From NCBI GenBank assembly GCA_003599575.1, contig QZKV01000107.1:1-32150 (forward strand): DNA of 32,150 nucleotides, written 5' to 3'. The number at the start of each line of letters is the position of its first letter. Position 1 is the stretch's first letter. Source of the DNA: Desulfobacteraceae bacterium. Lineage in GTDB: Bacteria; Desulfobacterota; Desulfobacteria; Desulfobacterales; Desulfosarcinaceae. Shown piece by piece: positions 8,941-16,339 of the stretch. The notes under the pieces were generated by a model. That model worked only from the letters and a program-made list of their open reading frames with translations, was not told the DNA's origin and did no database searches. Position numbers and translations under genes: made by a program.

Positions 8941-9351
8941 TCACTTCCACCGGCTGTCCCTCAGATGCCTGCCGATCGTGTCAATGCATTGCCGGGCCTG
9001 GCCGGCGGTGGGCATGTTTTCCAGGCGCAAAATGGGGACCGCGGCCTTTGCGGGCGATTCCTTGCGGGTCAGCAGCATCAGCCGGTACCAGTAAGGCAGA
9101 CACCCGTCGTGCAGGGATATCAGTTGACTTCCCTTGCGCCGTAATTCGCGCAGCTGCATTTTCGCCGGCGCCGCTTTCAATTTGACCGCGCCGTCTGCGG
9201 GAAGCGATTCGGAAAAGGCTTGCAGTCCGGCCAGCAACTGCCATTTGACCCGCCGGTAGCGGACAATGGGCAAGATCCAGAAACGCACGATGATGTAACC
9301 GCACATACCGGCGATAAAACTCATCAGGGCAACCCAATAGATTGTGTCCAC
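8941..9351 (-). CDS. Small membrane-anchored protein of unknown function
   Basis: 136 residues, family not recognised. One transmembrane helix near residues 4-27 (WVALMSFIAGMCGYIIVRFW) is followed by a basic, mostly helical soluble domain containing a short CLPYWYRL segment. The start is GTG at 9351, supported by GGGAGG 8 nt upstream, which is better than any ATG. The stop lies about 85 nt before the Hsp33 start on the same strand, so the two genes may share a transcript. Length, codon use and a good ribosome site argue for a real gene. No function can be assigned. Confidence 0.65.
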   Translation of the reverse strand: MDTIYWVALMSFIAGMCGYIIVRFWILPIVRYRRVKWQLLAGLQAFSESLPADGAVKLKAAPAKMQLRELRRKGSQLISLHDGCLPYWYRLMLLTRKESPAKAAVPILRLENMPTAGQARQCIDTIGRHLRDSRWK

Positions 9352-9525
9352 CTTGGAACCCTCCCATCGCGACGCGCCGGAGATATTTCAAATCAGCAGC
9401 CAATGCCCGCCACAGGCAAAAGGCGCATATTAACAAGATCCGGAGCACGGTATCGCAATAATCTCAAACTCGAAGGCCACTTGCGGCCGCCTGCCGGCTT
9501 TACTTTTTAATTTCTCTTCCCGGGT

Positions 9526-9900
9526 ATGCAGTTCCTCCAGCAAACGAAATCGCGGAATAGCCAAAGATGATCGAGCGGGGCATCAATCAAGTCCCCCGGC
9601 ATAAAGTCTCTCTGCATAAAGCCCCCCTTCTTAAAGTCCACCGCCTTCAAGGCCTACGGTAAAATGTCCCCCTCATTGAAAACTGTATAAAGTCCCCCTT
9701 TGAAAAAGGGGATTTAGGGGGATGTAAAGTCCCCCTTTGAAAAAGGGGGATTTAGGGGGATTTTTATGGTGGCGCCAATTCAGCTCAAATCCCCCCCGGC
9801 CCCCCTTTTTCAAAGGGGGGAGCTGCTGCCCGTGACTTTCAGGGGGGGAGCTGCTGCCCGTGACTTTTCCAGATTGCAGCTTGCGCCAAGTGTGTAACCA
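9526..9900. repeat. Left arm of long composite inverted repeat
   Basis: In plus-strand order this arm has four parts: (i) ATGCAGTTCC... with GATCGAGCGGGGCATCAATC at about 9569-9588; (ii) two units of a 38-nt palindromic repeat built on AAAGTCCCCCTTTGAAAAAG plus GGGGATTTAGGGGGAT at about 9684-9760; (iii) a CCCCCGGCCCCC block and two copies of GGGGAGCTGCTGCCCGTGAC at about 9818-9867; (iv) a unique-looking piece with CCAAGTGTGTAACCA at 9870-9900. Parts i-iii recur in the same order on the opposite strand at 16044-16526. Part iv also recurs (16541-16572) but at the other end of that copy. Each 38-nt unit can fold on itself through its CCCCCTTT/AAAGGGGG arms. Confidence 0.85.
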
Positions 9901-9977
9901 AGATCCTCCCACACGGAAAGCCTGCGAATTGAGCCTAAGTACACATATTGCTAAATATGATGACGTGACTATTCGGG

Positions 9978-10048
9978 GTCGGTACCGGGGTCGCAATAGA
10001 ATTCGATAGCGATGCCGATTCCGATTCATACCGATCCCGAGGCCGACC
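9978..10048. repeat. Imperfect palindromic GGTCGG/CCGACC element
   Basis: GGGGTCGGTACCGGGGTCG at the left and ATACCGATCCCGAGGCCGACC at the right are imperfect reverse complements. Between them run GATAGCGATGCCGATTCCGA-like short direct repeats. The whole can fold into one long hairpin. It resembles the dispersed CCGAT-rich extragenic repeats of large-genome Desulfobacteraceae, but that comparison is from memory. Confidence 0.5.
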
Positions 10049-10115
10049 AATTCACCGACCAAGCAAATCCCCCCAAGCGGTACGTTATTGAAGACAAGAT
10101 TATGCGTCACTGAAT

Positions 10116-11117
10116 TTATGCCTTCGAGCACCAAGACGGGTTGTCGGCCCTGAAATAATGCTCCTGCGCCTCGGTTTCAAAGAAGCGCTTTACGATTTCC
10201 TGGTAATGCGCCGCACTCCTTGCTTTGCGCACCTGCTTGAGGACGCCTTCCCCCTTGGCGAATGAGCCGGCGAAGTAATTCCAGTAGCCTTTCATGCTGT
10301 CGACCAAATGGGCCGGTCCATGCCGCACCTGCGCATAGCGTCCGTAGAGGCAATCGTGGAATTGCCTGAACTGCGCAACCCAATCCACCTCACCCTTCAC
10401 GAGCCCTTTGATCAGGGCCGGGAGAAATGGGTTGCTCACCGTTCCCCGGCCGATCATCCATGTGGTGATGGTCGGGAAGCGTTCACGCAATCGATCATAA
10501 TGCGCTTTGGTGTTGATATCGCCGTTATAGGTGACCGAACAGCGGATTAGCGGTAAACAGGTTTCGAAGGTGTCCAGGTCGGGCAGCCCCGCGTACATCT
10601 GAATTCCGGTGCGCGGATGAATGATCAGCTCCTGGATCGGGTAGCGGTTGAATACGGGGATCAAGGCGAAGATTTCATCGGCCTGGCTGCGCCCCAGGCG
10701 TGCCTTGATGCTGATTCGCACCGATGTGGCGGCCAAGACTTTTTCCAGGAAAGCATCCACCAGATCGGGATGCGGCAGCAGGCCCGAACCGCGCTGCTTG
10801 CGGGCCACTCTTGGAAAAGGGCATCCCAAGTTCCAATTGACCGTATCGTAACCCAAGTCCTGAAGCGCCCGAGCCAAATGGATGAAGTGGTCCGCCGTTT
10901 TGCTCAGTATCTGAGGCACGACCGGAATGGGCCCATTGTTTTCGGGCAGCACCTCGGTCAGTTGGCTGAGCTTGATGCGCATACCATCGATGGTGGACAG
11001 AAACGGCGCCACGGCCCGATCGATGCCGTTGAAAAAATGGGCATAGGTATTGCGAAAGACAGCTCCGGTCAGCCCCCTCAGGGGCGCCAGACAGATCTGG
11101 GGTTGCGGTATGTTCAT
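10116..11117 (-). CDS. tRNA-dihydrouridine synthase
   Basis: 333 residues, FMN-dependent TIM-barrel enzyme that reduces uridines in the D-loop of tRNA using NAD(P)H. The N-terminal LAPLRGLTGAVFR is the FMN-binding start of the Dus fold. The active-site segment NWNLGCPFPRVARKQRGSG contains catalytic Cys99 within LGCP; the usual K-x-G-x-G after it is KQRGSG. IIHPRTGIQMYAG and YNGDI carry the further FMN/tRNA contacts. The Dus subclass cannot be fixed with certainty; the shape is nearest to DusC-like bacterial enzymes. It is the last gene on the minus strand after the redox cluster, 67 nt downstream of the selenoprotein candidate, so it may be co-transcribed with that cluster without a functional link. 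Confidence 0.9.
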   Translation of the reverse strand: MNIPQPQICLAPLRGLTGAVFRNTYAHFFNGIDRAVAPFLSTIDGMRIKLSQLTEVLPENNGPIPVVPQILSKTADHFIHLARALQDLGYDTVNWNLGCPFPRVARKQRGSGLLPHPDLVDAFLEKVLAATSVRISIKARLGRSQADEIFALIPVFNRYPIQELIIHPRTGIQMYAGLPDLDTFETCLPLIRCSVTYNGDINTKAHYDRLRERFPTITTWMIGRGTVSNPFLPALIKGLVKGEVDWVAQFRQFHDCLYGRYAQVRHGPAHLVDSMKGYWNYFAGSFAKGEGVLKQVRKARSAAHYQEIVKRFFETEAQEHYFRADNPSWCSKA

Positions 11118-11184
11118 GCAAATCCGTTTACCTTCCCCTGCCGGCGGCGTTGGGCCAGAATTGCTGCCGCTGTCAACATGATCC

Positions 11185-12414
11185 TCAGGACAAAACCAGG
11201 CAATCGGCTACCAATTCCCACAGGTATTTGACGGTCAAGCCGGCCATCCCGTAATGCGCTTTGATGTTGTTGAGCTGGCCGTGGCAACTGTGGCAGGGCA
11301 CCACCAGCATGCTTGCACCGGCGGTCCGGATCTGCTCCATTTTGCGCCGTCCGTAAAAGATGCGCTCATCGTTGTAGCCGCTGGTCAGCGCGCCGCCGCC
11401 TCCGCCGCAACAGGTCTGCTGCAGATGGCTGGGATGCAGATCAACCCAATGGGTAACACACTGGTCCAGAATCCAGCGCGGCTCCGCAAAAAAACCGTGC
11501 CCGAACATCTTCTGCGCTCGGCGGCCGTAATTGCAGGGATCGTGATAAGTGGCCGTTTCGGCGAACCGGGTGCGGTCGAGTTTGATCCGGCCTTGGCGGA
11601 TATACCGGATCAGCAGATCGAACACGGTCACGCATTCGAATTCCGAAAGGGCTTCGGGATACCATTTCTGCAGACCCAACCTGGTCGCCAGATAGGCGTG
11701 CCCTCATTCGGGCCACAGCAGCGTCTTTGCCTTAAGCAGCCGCATATTGTTCACGATGCGGCCCACCATGGTCTTCATGGCCTCGTCGTCTCCGGTAAAG
11801 TAGCCCCAATTGGTGCCTTCCCAGTTATCCGAGGCCACCGTCCAATCTTCGCCGGCGACATGAAAGATCTTCCACCAGTGCTTCAGATCTTCGGTATGGG
11901 TGTTGACCAGTTTGTTGTGGATGGTGGTCAGAACGCCGGCGCCCTGCTTATCAATTTGAATGCAAAAGTCTCCAAAGCCGGGTTCTTCGGCGATTTCCTG
12001 GGCCACATCTTCGAGGATGAAGGTGAAATCGTCTTTGGGCAGCGCCAGGTTGTTGCCGGTGCGCAGGGCATTGGCCAAACCGTCTTGCAAGATGCCGGGG
12101 ATCTTTTCGCGTTCGCGCAGGGATCGGAGCGCGCGCATCATGGCCGCAATATCGATACCCATCGGACAGGCCTGCTCGCATTTGCCGCACATGGTGCAGA
12201 TCCAGGGCCAGCGTGCGGCGGCCGCTTCCCCGGTCAGCCCCAATGCGACCATGCGCACAACTTTGCGCGGATCGAAATCGTCCACGCCCGCCACGGGGCA
12301 GACGCTGGAGCACATGGCGCAACCCAGGCAGGCATTCTGGGCAAAAGGCCACTGCGTGATCGAAGGGGGATTCAAATGCTCCAGCATGGGCATTGCTTTT
12401 TTTTCGGTGTTCAT
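11185..12414 (-). CDS. HdrC-DsrK/HdrD-like Fe-S oxidoreductase, probable selenoprotein (UGA at 11704-11706 read as Sec)
   Basis: One gene of 409 residues if the single in-frame TGA (codon 237) is read as selenocysteine. The N-terminal ferredoxin-like domain binds two [4Fe-4S] clusters (C29, C32, C35, C39 and C73, C76, C79, C83). A first CCG-type domain follows with IFHVAGEDWT and NWGYFTGDDEAM, then LLWPE-Sec-GHAYLATR, where DsrK/HdrD proteins have ECGHAY. The second CCG domain is intact: C294, C335-C336-G-G-G-G and C374-x2-C377, the ligands of the special [4Fe-4S] site that handles disulfides in HdrB/HdrD. It starts at ATG 12414 with AGGAG 7 nt upstream, overlapping the preceding gene's stop by ATGA, so the subunits are translationally coupled. 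Ordinary gene finding would split it into a 236-residue protein and a headless C-terminal half. It likely passes electrons between the flavin subunits and a thiol/disulfide partner. Confidence 0.85.
11668..11691 (-). promoter_or_regulatory. Putative bacterial SECIS stem-loop
   Basis: In the mRNA, 12 nt after the UGA, CUGGCGACC pairs with GGUCUGCAG (one bulged U and one bulged G) around the six-base loop AGGUUG. The four base pairs next to the loop are perfect. The GGU in the loop begins 22 nt after the UGA. E. coli fdhF has the loop AGGUCU at a similar distance, with a bulged U in the stem. SelB would bind here. The bulged U is on the 3' side here rather than the 5' side, so the fit is good but not exact. 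Confidence 0.6.
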
Positions 12415-14036
12415 TTCAAGACTCCTGTGCGGCCGTTTGGTACGCTGCCCCAGATGGGTCCCAACGCCGCAATGCGACCGGCAAAATCCTCCGCCAGCCG
12501 GGCAAATTCAGTGCCCATGTTGGCGGACAAGGTGCCGTAAGCGATGCGCGCGGGGTCTATGCCGGCGGCACCCAGGGCCTTGGCGGCTTGGGCGACCCTT
12601 TTGCGGGCATGCGTCGTGCCGTTTTCGGAGTGGCAATTGCCCGGATGGCAGGCCAGGATCATGACGCCGTCCGCGCCGCTGTCAAAAGCGCCCAGCAGAT
12701 GGTTCACCGAAAATGTGCCGCTGCATAATCCTTCGATAAAAAGCATGCCGCGCGGCATCCTGCGCCCCATTTGGATGGCCAGTTCGCGGGCCTGAACGGC
12801 CGAGCGACGGCAGCCGAAAAATGCGATTCTGGGAGCCTGCGGATCCGTCAAATCGTCCGCTTGGCTCGACAACTTCCGCAACGCTGTGGTCAAATCCGCA
12901 TCATCCACCCCGATGGCCTGATTCGGACATCCCGCCGCACACAGGCCGCAACTTTGGCAGGCTTGCGCGACGATCGTCATCCGCGGCGCCATTTCGATGG
13001 CCGCGTACGGGCATAGCCGGTAGCAGGTCAGACAGCGCGCGCAGCGCCCCTGATCGATCGCAACCCCGGGGCGCGGTTCGCCATCCAGGCCGCGGAGGAA
13101 TTCGCAGACTTTCAAGGCCGCCTGAGCGGCATCGGTCCGTTGCTGATCATGCGCCGGATTGCCCCGTGAGGCGCCGGCCACGAAAATGCCGGACCGGTTG
13201 GTGGCGTTGCTGAGGCGGTGGACATTGTCGCTTTGCAAATAGCCGGCCGCGTCGCGCTCCAGTCGCATCAGCCCGGCCAGATGGGCCAATGAAGGATGCG
13301 GCCCGATGGTTTCGTCCACGATGACGTAATCGGCCGTCAAACCAAAATCCATCCGGCTGGCCTCGTCCCAGTAATCGATGCGGATGCGGCCGTCATTCAT
13401 GGTCGTAATTTCAGGCATGCGTTGGGAAAATTTGAGAAACAAGGTCCCCGCGGCTTTGGCTTCCTGGCAGCAGGCCTCCATGCCGTCGAAGGCCACTTTC
13501 AGGTTGCCGGTCAGGTAGGCCGTGCGGCGCGCGCTGCTTTTTTGCACCCGCAAACAAAGCCGCAGCATGCGTGCGGCCGTCACCGGATGGCTGTCTGCAT
13601 GCAAGCCGTTCAAAAATGCGACCTGCGCGCCGGGCTCGATCAAGGCCGTCAATGGAGCGGCCGCAAAATGCGCCTCCATCTCGGAGAGCGCTATCACCCG
13701 TCGGGAGGGTTGCACGCCATACGCCCCGAAATTGGGCCTCTGCCATGCATCCTCGGCCACCACGATGGCGGCCACCTGGCGGGCCGCGCGAATACCTTCC
13801 CGCTCGAAGCGCACTTGAAAAGAGCCGCCTTGGCCCTGGCAGTCGGTCAACCGGTATCCTTCGATCAGTTCGATCCGTTTCAGACCGGCCCGCTGCAGCG
13901 ATTTGACCGCCGCGGAACCGGGTGTGGCCGCCAGAATCACATCGATCTCTTGGGCATCCAGCAGCTCGGCCAGCTCACGCGCGCAGTCGCCGCTGCCAAA
14001 AACCAGGGTTTGGGGTCGAACATCCATCACAGGCAA
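12411..14036 (-). CDS. QmoB-like protein: HdrA-related domain, two [4Fe-4S] clusters, C-terminal MvhD domain
   Basis: 541 residues. Residues 1-310 resemble the HdrA/QmoB flavoprotein fold, but the first dinucleotide-binding motif is degenerate (LVFGSGDCARE at 11-21). Two ferredoxin clusters follow: C332, C335, C338, C342 and C360, C363, C366, C370. Residues about 403-530 are an MvhD/FlpD-type domain with C409, C438 in LCSG, and C463 and C468 in CHPGNCHSENG, the usual electron entry from a hydrogenase or dehydrogenase to Hdr. The same order, HdrA-like then MvhD, is found in QmoB. TTG 14036 is given as the start; GTG 14030 or ATG 14027 are equally possible, as AAGGA lies about 9-12 nt before them. 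It overlaps the next gene by four bases. Probably a cytosolic subunit of the complex encoded here. Confidence 0.85.
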   Translation of the reverse strand: MPVMDVRPQTLVFGSGDCARELAELLDAQEIDVILAATPGSAAVKSLQRAGLKRIELIEGYRLTDCQGQGGSFQVRFEREGIRAARQVAAIVVAEDAWQRPNFGAYGVQPSRRVIALSEMEAHFAAAPLTALIEPGAQVAFLNGLHADSHPVTAARMLRLCLRVQKSSARRTAYLTGNLKVAFDGMEACCQEAKAAGTLFLKFSQRMPEITTMNDGRIRIDYWDEASRMDFGLTADYVIVDETIGPHPSLAHLAGLMRLERDAAGYLQSDNVHRLSNATNRSGIFVAGASRGNPAHDQQRTDAAQAALKVCEFLRGLDGEPRPGVAIDQGRCARCLTCYRLCPYAAIEMAPRMTIVAQACQSCGLCAAGCPNQAIGVDDADLTTALRKLSSQADDLTDPQAPRIAFFGCRRSAVQARELAIQMGRRMPRGMLFIEGLCSGTFSVNHLLGAFDSGADGVMILACHPGNCHSENGTTHARKRVAQAAKALGAAGIDPARIAYGTLSANMGTEFARLAEDFAGRIAALGPIWGSVPNGRTGVLK

Positions 14037-14140
14037 TCATCCTTGAAATGCGAAACACCAACATCATCCGCACCAAAATTGACGAACGCATGGACCGCGT
14101 GCAGCAAATCACCAGCTTTCAACAGCCAGTTTCCTTCCCA

Positions 14141-15208
14141 TCATCCCTTTGCCAGTCCATCCAGATACCGTACCACGCCCCAAACCGCCTTGCCTGCGCT
14201 GTCGATGCTCTCCGCAATGCTCATCGGCCCGAGCACCGCACCGGCCGCGAAAAGCCCCGCCGGCCCGGAACTCCCGGCTTCCGCATGCGGGTCCCAAAAA
14301 CCGTTCTGCGGCAAAGGCCGGCCCAGCATGGCGGCCAGATCAGCAAGATCCCCCGAAGGCGCCATCCCCACCGACAAAATCACCATATCAAACTGCTGAT
14401 CCGTGGATTGCGAATGCTGGGGATCGAAATAGGTCAATTGCAATTCGTTGCCGGCGGTTTGGACGATATCACCCGGAATGGCGCGGATGCTTTGAATGTG
14501 TTCGCGGCACTGCGCGAAATAGGTTTGAAAATCCCTGCCAAAGCTCTGCACATCGATGTAGAAGAAGGTTACGGCCGCGGCCGGTTCCTTCTTTTGAATC
14601 AAGCGCGCCATGCGCAAGGCCGAGCCGCAACAAATTTTAGAGCACCAGTTACGGCCGATACGGCTGTCGCGGCTGCCCACGCACTGGATAAAGGCGATTC
14701 GCCGGGGCGCCTGTCCGTCGGAGGGCCGCTTCAAGCCGCCCTGGGCGCACAAAATGCGTTCAGCCTCGAGGTTTGTGATCACATCGGCAAATTTGCCGTA
14801 TCCATAGGGCTTTTCGGAGGGATCATAGACGCTGAAGCCGCTGGCCAGCAGCAGCGCGTCGGCCTTGAGGGTGCCTGAATCCTCCGGCCCAGGGCCCGCG
14901 CCGGCGACCGAATAGTCCAATTCGTATCCGCCGGTCTGTCTGATCCCCATGATCCGCGCGCCGGTCATGCATTTGATTTCTTTTCTCCGGGCAATGCGCC
15001 GCAGCCTGTCCTGAACAAGACAGGCTCCACAGCGCACACACCCATCGACCGCTTTGCAGCTGAACCGGGCGGCATGCCCTCCGGGAACAAAGGTTTTCTC
15101 GAACACCGTGACCTGGATCCCCCAACGGGACAGTTCATCGGCAGCGGCCAGACCCGCGATGCCTGCACCAATGATGGCCACGTGCTTGTCGCGAAGCTTC
15201 AAATCCAT
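14141..15208 (-). CDS. QmoA/HdrA-like FAD and Fe-S subunit
   Basis: 355 residues, shorter than methanogen HdrA and close to QmoA, without ferredoxin domains. HVAIIGAGIAGLAAADEL (9-26) is a good FAD-binding Rossmann motif ending in an acidic FEK. It is followed by the HdrA cysteine set C51, C57, C60, C63. FIQCVGSRD (C176) and NWCSKICC (C189, C193, C194) are HdrA hallmarks; the CSKICC position, which is Sec in some HdrA proteins, is Cys here. DMVILSVGMAPSGD and GLFAAGAVLGPMSIAESI form the second FAD contacts. AAGGAG directly abuts ATG 15208, so TTG 15202, with 5 nt spacing, may be the true start; an in-frame ATG at 15235 would overlap the upstream gene. The flavin could be the branching or bifurcating centre, which is inference. 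Confidence 0.87.
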   Translation of the reverse strand: MDLKLRDKHVAIIGAGIAGLAAADELSRWGIQVTVFEKTFVPGGHAARFSCKAVDGCVRCGACLVQDRLRRIARRKEIKCMTGARIMGIRQTGGYELDYSVAGAGPGPEDSGTLKADALLLASGFSVYDPSEKPYGYGKFADVITNLEAERILCAQGGLKRPSDGQAPRRIAFIQCVGSRDSRIGRNWCSKICCGSALRMARLIQKKEPAAAVTFFYIDVQSFGRDFQTYFAQCREHIQSIRAIPGDIVQTAGNELQLTYFDPQHSQSTDQQFDMVILSVGMAPSGDLADLAAMLGRPLPQNGFWDPHAEAGSSGPAGLFAAGAVLGPMSIAESIDSAGKAVWGVVRYLDGLAKG

Positions 15209-15216
15209 CTCCTTGC

Positions 15217-15729
15217 TTATCGGCGCGAGATGCATTCGGCCACAATCTGATCGACCCGCTGTTGAATGAAGACGGCCAGCTCCTCAGCCGCCTGGGCGGT
15301 GATGCTGGGTATGCCTTCCGTGAGCCGCTCGATATCATTTTCCCCAAGATCGGTGATCTTGTTGACCAGAAAAGCGTCAACGGCGCCTTCGCCCAAAATC
15401 ATGCCGCAGCCGCCGGCACCTCCAAGGAAGGTGTCGTTGTAAAAGATCGGCACCACCAGCTTGAGCATGCCCGCATCGCATTCCTCGATCACCGGCCGGC
15501 GCTGCTGCCTGGCCATGTTGGCGATATTCATGTGGGCGGTGGCGCAGATAAAGCTTTGGCCCTTGGGAATGGCTTTGATCTCCGGGCACAAGCGGTTGGG
15601 CCAGCGCGGGTTGGGGTTGATGCGGATGCCATCGACATTGAACACCGCGGGATTCAGCCCGGAACGCTCGTAAATCTCGTTTTCCAAGGCCGCCCAGGTC
15701 TCCAAGGAGCACACATCGGTCAGCTCCAT
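15217..15729 (-). CDS. Stand-alone PocR ligand-binding domain protein
   Basis: 170 residues consisting essentially of one PocR-type sensory domain, named from the Salmonella propanediol/cobalamin regulator PocR and usually fused to kinases, chemoreceptors or AraC proteins. Visible family features are an N-terminal helix leading to a TGL-like segment, a conserved RLCPEIKAI region, an ICATAHMNIANMA helix, EECDAGMLKLVVPIF and GGCGMILGEG. Four or more cysteines could ligate a metal or act as redox switches. No DNA-binding or enzymatic domain is attached. ATG 15729 is supported by AAGGAG 8 nt upstream. It is the first gene of the redox operon and ends within 10 nt of the flavoprotein start, so it may sense a ligand for, or be a structural part of, the complex. 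Confidence 0.75.
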   Translation of the reverse strand: MELTDVCSLETWAALENEIYERSGLNPAVFNVDGIRINPNPRWPNRLCPEIKAIPKGQSFICATAHMNIANMARQQRRPVIEECDAGMLKLVVPIFYNDTFLGGAGGCGMILGEGAVDAFLVNKITDLGENDIERLTEGIPSITAQAAEELAVFIQQRVDQIVAECISRR

Positions 15730-16043
15730 TGAACATTCTCCTTTCTTTGCAGTCGCAATGCACACAAGGCTGATTTTATAGACCCATGCGCAACAAAATT
15801 CAAGCCGCTGAAAAAAATGAGCAGCAAATCTAATTCAACATCGTTTATTGTACACGGTCTGGGGGACAAGCCGGCCATCTTCCTCAGAAACTCCGCCGAA
15901 AAATATTTCCAACCTGATTCTAAGGAGCCTTATAGAGGCTGAATTGGTTTCAGTCAGAATTGCCGAAGAATGAGTTCAGTTTACGGTGGATTAAAGTTTT
16001 CCCTGGCAATGCTCGGATGGACGCCGGCCTCGTGGTCGAGTCA

Positions 16044-16140
16044 AAGTCACGGGCAGCAGCTCCCCCCGAAGTCACGGGCAGCAGCCCCCCCGAAGTCACG
16101 GGCAGCAGCCCCCCTGAAGTCACGGGCAGCAGCCCCCCCT
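16044..16140. repeat. Four-copy tandem repeat, 24-25 nt unit
   Basis: AAGTCACGGGCAGCAGC followed by a run of five to seven C and G/T begins at 16044, 16069, 16093 and 16117. The period is 25, 24, 24, so the units differ in C-run length, a typical sign of slippage. The left arm has only two copies. Confidence 0.9.
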
Positions 16141-16201
16141 TTGAAAAACTTTGAAAAAGGGGGGCCGGGGGGGATTTAAGCTGAATTTGCGCGACCATAA
16201 A

Positions 16202-16339
16202 ATCCCCCTAAATCCCCCTTTTTCAAAGGGGGACTTTACATCCCCCTAAATCCCCCTTTTTCAAAGGGGGACTTTACATCCCCCTAATCCCCCATTTTCA
16301 AAGGGGACTTTATACAGTTTTCAAAGCGGGACTTTATAC
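16202..16339. repeat. Tandem array of 38-nt palindromic units
   Basis: Units starting ATCCCCCTAAATCCCCC and ending AAAGGGGGACTTTAC begin at 16202, 16240 and 16278; a degenerate fourth follows to about 16339. The first two are identical and the third has small losses. Each contains CCCCCTTTTTCAAAGGGGG, which folds on itself. Confidence 0.9.

Larger units (their letters stand above)
9352..10115. other. Gene-free, repeat-rich intergenic region (left)
   Basis: 764 bases with no supportable gene. They hold the left arm of a long imperfect inverted repeat (9526-9900) and a separate GGTCGG/CCGACC palindromic element (9978-10048), both listed separately. The remainder, 9352-9525, probably carries the promoter of the small membrane protein gene. 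Short frames that run through the G/C-run repeats have repeat-peptide composition and are not genes. Confidence 0.7.

Noticed and set aside
11185..11703. Reading the C-terminal half of the DsrK/HdrD-like gene as a separate HdrB gene starting near 11679, with TGA 11704 as a real stop.
   Set aside because: No ribosome site or ATG precedes it, the apparent start is a TTG inside a conserved stretch, and the residues between the TGA and that start (GHAYLATR) already match the family.
11254..12540. Plus-strand open frame of 428 codons.
   Set aside because: Antisense to the Fe-S gene, whose cysteine motifs are unmistakable; the plus frame is His/Gly/Pro-rich shadow sequence typical of GC-rich DNA.
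14037..14143. Possible second Sec read-through: the QmoA-like gene ends in TGA and the frame after it is open for about 38 codons.
   Set aside because: The protein is complete at this stop compared with QmoA/HdrA ends, the following residues match nothing I recognise, and the frame runs into the start of the next gene.
13296..14878. Two long plus-strand open frames (about 367 and 318 codons).
   Set aside because: Antisense to the QmoB-like and QmoA-like genes; no motifs and shadow composition.
16044..16339. CRISPR array.
   Set aside because: Units are contiguous tandem repeats without unique spacers, and there are no cas genes.
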